Positions 15,826 to 18,695 of a DNA stretch of 18,695 bases are shown piece by piece. The position numbers and the translations under genes are program-made. Positions within the stretch are counted from its first letter, which is position 1, and every line of letters begins with the position of its first letter. The stretch is from Nitrospira sp. (GTDB taxonomy: Bacteria > Nitrospirota > Nitrospiria > Nitrospirales > Nitrospiraceae), in assembly GCA_012032965.1 (NCBI GenBank), contig JAAUPT010000003.1, positions 1 to 18,695 on the forward strand, written 5' to 3'. The notes beneath the pieces were generated by a model. That model ran no database searches. It was not told the origin of the DNA and saw nothing but the letters and a program-made list of their open reading frames with translations.

Positions 15826-16556
15826 TACAGACCAACGGCCGATTCTCCGATGCTGAGCGGGCCGCCGTTTACCGGGCGATATTTGAACGACGGGATGTCC
15901 GGCGTAATTTTCTGCCTGCGCCGATTCCGAATAAGGTGATGATGAGGCTGCTGACGGCGGCGCATCACGCGGGATCAGTGGGATTCATGCAGCCGTGGGA
16001 TTTCGTGGTCATCCGCAATCGTGAGACGAAGCGCGCGGTGAAGGAGCTCTTCGTCGATGCGAACACCAAAGCGACCGCCCGGTATGCAGGCGCCAAGGGG
16101 GCACTATACCGGCAGCTGAAGCTGGAAGGCATTGAAGAAGCGCCGATCAATCTGTGCATCACGTGTAGCCGGCGACGCGGCGGGGCGAACGTGCTCGGTC
16201 GTTCTACAGTCCGCGCGACGGATTTGTACAGTACCTGCTGCGCGGTTCAGAATCTCTGGCTGGCTGCCAGGGCCGAAGGCATCGGCGTCGGTTGGGTCAG
16301 TATTCTGGATCACGAGCAGCTGAAGCGAGTGATCGGCGTGCCTAAATCAGTGACGGTCCTTGCCTATCTCTGCCTCGGCTATGTGTCCAAGTTCGAAGGG
16401 CGGCCTGATTTAGAAGCTGCCGGGTGGCGGAGCCGGATTCCAGTCGGCCGGTTAATTCACGATGAGTCCTGGGGCAATCGGATCCAAGACACGAGAGGGG
16501 ACGGAGATGCGCATCACCAAGGTCTATACAAGAACGGGCGACGCAGGAAAAACTAG
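15822..16556 (+). CDS. bluB: 5,6-dimethylbenzimidazole synthase
   Basis: BluB uses oxygen and reduced flavin to break down FMN to 5,6-dimethylbenzimidazole, the lower ligand of cobalamin. The protein belongs to the nitroreductase fold and carries the BluB hallmarks RRDVRRNFLPAPIP at the N-terminus, AAHHAGSVGFMQPWDFVVIRN, and a GIGVGWVSILDHEQL segment with LCLGYV after it. The 244-residue frame overlaps the pduO start by 50 bases, and its last 20 or so residues (after DESWGNR) look unlike the family. The true end may be earlier, hidden by an indel, or the tail may be real. It follows the CWC gene with a four-base overlap. Confidence 0.93.
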   Translation: MIQTNGRFSDAERAAVYRAIFERRDVRRNFLPAPIPNKVMMRLLTAAHHAGSVGFMQPWDFVVIRNRETKRAVKELFVDANTKATARYAGAKGALYRQLKLEGIEEAPINLCITCSRRRGGANVLGRSTVRATDLYSTCCAVQNLWLAARAEGIGVGWVSILDHEQLKRVIGVPKSVTVLAYLCLGYVSKFEGRPDLEAAGWRSRIPVGRLIHDESWGNRIQDTRGDGDAHHQGLYKNGRRRKN

Positions 16557-17104
16557 ACTGGCTGGCGGACAACAGGTGTGGAAAGACAGCCTGCGGGTTG
16601 AGGCGTACGGCACAATCGATGAGTTGAATGCATCAGTTGGCGTCGTGCGGGTGATGAACGCCGATGTCGCACCTGAGTATCCAGCCGCAGCACAACTTGA
16701 AGACGAGCTGCGCTGGGCGCAAAACAAGTTGTTTGATGTTGGAAGCATTCTGGCGACAGCACCGGGGCAAAACGTTCAAAAATATGCCACAAGTGGTAAC
16801 GAGGGACGTCGTGCGTCTCGAGAAATTGATCGATCGGTGCCAGAAAGATCTGAAGCCACTGAAAGAATTCATCCTGCCGGGAGGCGGAAAAGTTTCCGGG
16901 TTTTTACATCAGGCCCGGACGGTTTGTCGCCGCGCCGAGCGGTTGTGTGTGGCCCTCTCTAAAACGGAACCAGTCGACCCGACGATCATCAAGTTCGTCA
17001 ATCGGCTCAGCGATGCACTGTTTGTGTTGGCTCGTTGGGTCGCCAAGACGCAAGGCGAGCCAGAATTTTTGTGGGAGCGGGATGTCGCCAAGAAAGTCGA
17101 GTAG
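16507..17104 (+). CDS. pduO: Cob(I)alamin adenosyltransferase, PduO type (one frameshift, probably sequencing error)
   Basis: PduO-type enzymes adenosylate cob(I)alamin or cobinamide with ATP and are unrelated in fold to CobO. The N-terminus shows the ATP-binding signature YTRTGDAGKTRL (residues 7-18) and AYGTIDELNASVG. The frame changes near 16765-16777, where one extra base sits in GGGGCAAAAC; removing it joins LATAPG to KTFKNMPQVVTRD in frame 2. Then the conserved DRCQKDLKPLKEFILPGGG, HQARTVCRRAER and NRLSDALFVLARW follow. The repaired length is 198 residues, as expected. The ATG at 16507 has GGAG just upstream and lies inside the bluB 3' end. Confidence 0.93.
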
Positions 17105-17135
17105 GCGTCAATCGGCACGGCCAGCTAAAGGTCGC

Positions 17136-17642
17136 ATGATTTTTGTGCTTGGCGGTGCGGCATGTGGAAAAAGTGAGGTAGCGCTTCGGCTTGCCGGCCC
17201 ACGCGGTCCCCACGCGTTTATCGCGACGGGACAGGGGCTGGATGATGAGATGGTAGTCCGAATCGCCCGGCACCGCGCCACACGCGCGCCGGTTTGGGAG
17301 ACGGTTGAGGAGCCGATGGAGGTGGAGGCCTGGATTGCCAAGCATGGATCTCGGTACCGGACGATTCTCCTGGATTGTGTGACGTTATGGCTCAGCAATC
17401 TCATCGGAATCGGGTTGTCTGAAGCGACGGTTCTGACGCGAGTTGCTTCACTCCTGCGGGCTATGCGGGCCACTGCGGCAAGGATCGTGATTGTCAGCAA
17501 TGAATTGGGACTGGGGCTGGTTCCCGCGGAACCCACAGCGCGAGCCTTTCGAGACCTTGCTGGGCGGGTGAATCAGCACATCGCTGCTGAGGCGGATGAG
17601 GTCCAGTTCATTATTACCGGGCTGCCGCTTCGCGTGAAATGA
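17136..17642 (+). CDS. cobU: Adenosylcobinamide kinase / adenosylcobinamide-phosphate guanylyltransferase
   Basis: CobU phosphorylates adenosylcobinamide and then attaches GMP, giving the AdoCbi-GDP used for nucleotide-loop assembly. The 168-residue product has the P-loop GGAACGKS (residues 6-13), RHRATRAPVWETVEEP with His46 (the residue guanylylated in Salmonella CobU has the same number), DCVTLWLSNL and VSNELGLGLVPAEPTARAFRDLAGRVNQ. The P-loop departs from the usual GGARSGKS. ATG 17136 has AAAGG upstream and gives the normal MIFVLGG beginning; ATG 17082, overlapping the pduO end, would add 18 basic residues. The stop overlaps the frame of cobT. Confidence 0.95.
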   Translation: MIFVLGGAACGKSEVALRLAGPRGPHAFIATGQGLDDEMVVRIARHRATRAPVWETVEEPMEVEAWIAKHGSRYRTILLDCVTLWLSNLIGIGLSEATVLTRVASLLRAMRATAARIVIVSNELGLGLVPAEPTARAFRDLAGRVNQHIAAEADEVQFIITGLPLRVK

Positions 17643-17656
17643 ATGGAGGATTCAAC

Positions 17657-18683
17657 ATGTCGATCGAAGACGTCCGTGGTCGGATTCAGCCGCTCGATGC
17701 CATGTTGCGTGTGAAGGCGCAAGGGCGATTGGATCGGCTGACGAAACCGCTCGGCAGTCTTGGCCGATTGGAGGAGCTGGCGGCGTCCTATGTTGCGATG
17801 ACCGGTGAGCTGAAGCCAAATGTCCCGCGCGGTGTGGTCTTTACGTTTGCCGCCGACCATGGTGTGGCTCTCGAGGGGGTCAGTGCTTATCCGCGAGAGG
17901 TGACACCTCAGATGGTGTTAAACTTTTTGCGGGGTGGGGCGGGTGTGAATGTGCTGGCACGGCATGCCGGAGTGGATGTGCGCGTGGTGGATATCGGCGT
18001 TGATCATGAGTTTGGGGTCATGCCAGGCTTACTCGATCGAAAAGTTATGAACGGCACCCGCAATCTGTCAGTCGAGCCGGCCATGACACGGAGCCAGGCG
18101 GAACGGGCCGTGATGGTCGGAATCGAGCTGGCAGAAGATGCAGTGCGAGAGGGGATGGGGCTGATCGGTACCGGCGAGATGGGCATCGGCAATACAACAC
18201 CGAGCGCTGCCGTCACCGCCGTGATGACCGGTCGGCCGGTGGAGGAAGTGACAGGGCGTGGAACCGGTATCGACGAATCTGGACGCATGCATAAAGTGGC
18301 GGTGATTCAAAGAGCCTTGGAACTTTCATCGCCCCAATCGGACTGATCCGCTGGATGTGCTGGCAAAGGTTGGGGGGTTGGAAATCGGTGGATTGACTGG
18401 TGTCATTCTTGGCGCGGCGTCCGCTCGAGTCCCCGTGGTATTGGATGGGTTCATCGCCGGTGCGGCGGCGCTGATCGCGGTGGGAATTCAACCGTTATGC
18501 CGCGACTACCTCATCGCCTCCCACCGATCAGTCGAGCAGGGACATCTCGCCACCTTGGATCATCTTGGACTCAACGCACTGTTGGATCTTGAGTTAAGAC
18601 TCGGCGAGGGTACGGGCGCCTGCTTAGGCATGGATCTGCTTTGCGCCGCGATCAAGATCTACACCCAGATGGCAACTATTTGA
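17657..18683 (+). CDS. cobT: Nicotinate-nucleotide--dimethylbenzimidazole phosphoribosyltransferase (one frameshift, probably sequencing error)
   Basis: CobT joins 5,6-dimethylbenzimidazole to ribose phosphate from nicotinate mononucleotide, giving alpha-ribazole phosphate. Landmarks are [59 protein letters not shown] and RGTGID in frame 2, then [29 protein letters not shown] and [11 protein letters not shown] in frame 3. One extra T near 18324-18326 explains the shift; removing it gives [17 protein letters not shown]. The repaired protein is 341 residues and the glutamate of GEGTGA falls at residue 317, the number of the catalytic Glu317 in Salmonella CobT. ATG 17657 follows GGAGG. Only 12 bases of the window remain after the stop. 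Confidence 0.95.
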
Positions 18684-18695
18684 GGCAAGACCGGA

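Noticed and set aside
3018..18328. Programmed ribosomal frameshifting as the cause of the many frame breaks
   Set aside because: The sites share no slippery heptamer or downstream structure, go in both directions, and hit genes not known to use recoding; two genes would need it twice.
1..18695. CRISPR array, insertion sequence, prophage or toxin-antitoxin module
   Set aside because: I saw no regularly spaced repeats, transposase or integrase motifs, terminal repeats, or small paired genes of that kind.

Overview
This window looks like a metagenomic contig from a Nitrospira-like bacterium (phylum Nitrospirota). That placement rests on my impression of the protein sequences and of the gene set, and was not checked by any search. 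The window has two parts: a stretch of housekeeping genes (about 555-6845), and a cobalamin (vitamin B12) uptake and late-synthesis locus (about 7020-18683) in which every gene is on the + strand and two B12 riboswitches are present.

Layout. Positions 1-540 are a mosaic at the contig edge: a piece of a family 2 glycosyltransferase joined in frame to a piece of a sterol desaturase/fatty acid hydroxylase, then an unclear stretch. After that come a DPM1-like family 2 glycosyltransferase, a SAM methyltransferase, ndk, gcvH, a ComEA-like helix-hairpin-helix protein, tyrS, a tRNA-Gly(CCC), an unfamiliar lipoprotein, a small membrane-anchored protein, and rpmB on the minus strand. The intergenic sequence at 6846-7065 carries divergent promoter-like sites for rpmB and for the first B12 transcription unit.

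B12 locus. Unit 1 is promoter, riboswitch, intrinsic terminator, btuF, btuC, btuD (periplasmic binding protein, permease, ATPase) and a nitrilase-superfamily amidohydrolase. Unit 2 is a second riboswitch followed by btuB (TonB-dependent outer-membrane receptor), cbiA/cobB (cobyrinate a,c-diamide synthase), cobO (corrinoid adenosyltransferase), a small CWC-type cysteine-rich protein, bluB (oxygen-dependent synthesis of the lower ligand), a PduO-type adenosyltransferase, cobU and cobT. Most neighbouring genes overlap by a few bases, which suggests translational coupling. Together they would import corrinoids, adenosylate them, make 5,6-dimethylbenzimidazole and build the nucleotide loop. CobS, CobC, CbiB and CobQ/CbiP are not in the window and may lie downstream.

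Sequence quality matters here. Ten single-base indels interrupt otherwise well-conserved genes (gcvH, tyrS, the small membrane protein, btuF, btuD twice, btuB twice, pduO, cobT). Each one, when undone, restores an intact family member with a length divisible by three. Seven are losses, mostly in short homopolymers. The simplest reading is uncorrected long-read sequencing error, not gene decay, so I annotate each of these genes across its full repaired span.

I did not find a clearly new system. The best leads are the nitrilase in the corrinoid uptake unit, the CWC protein translationally coupled between cobO and bluB, and the first riboswitch, whose terminator carries the probable ribosome-binding site of btuF.
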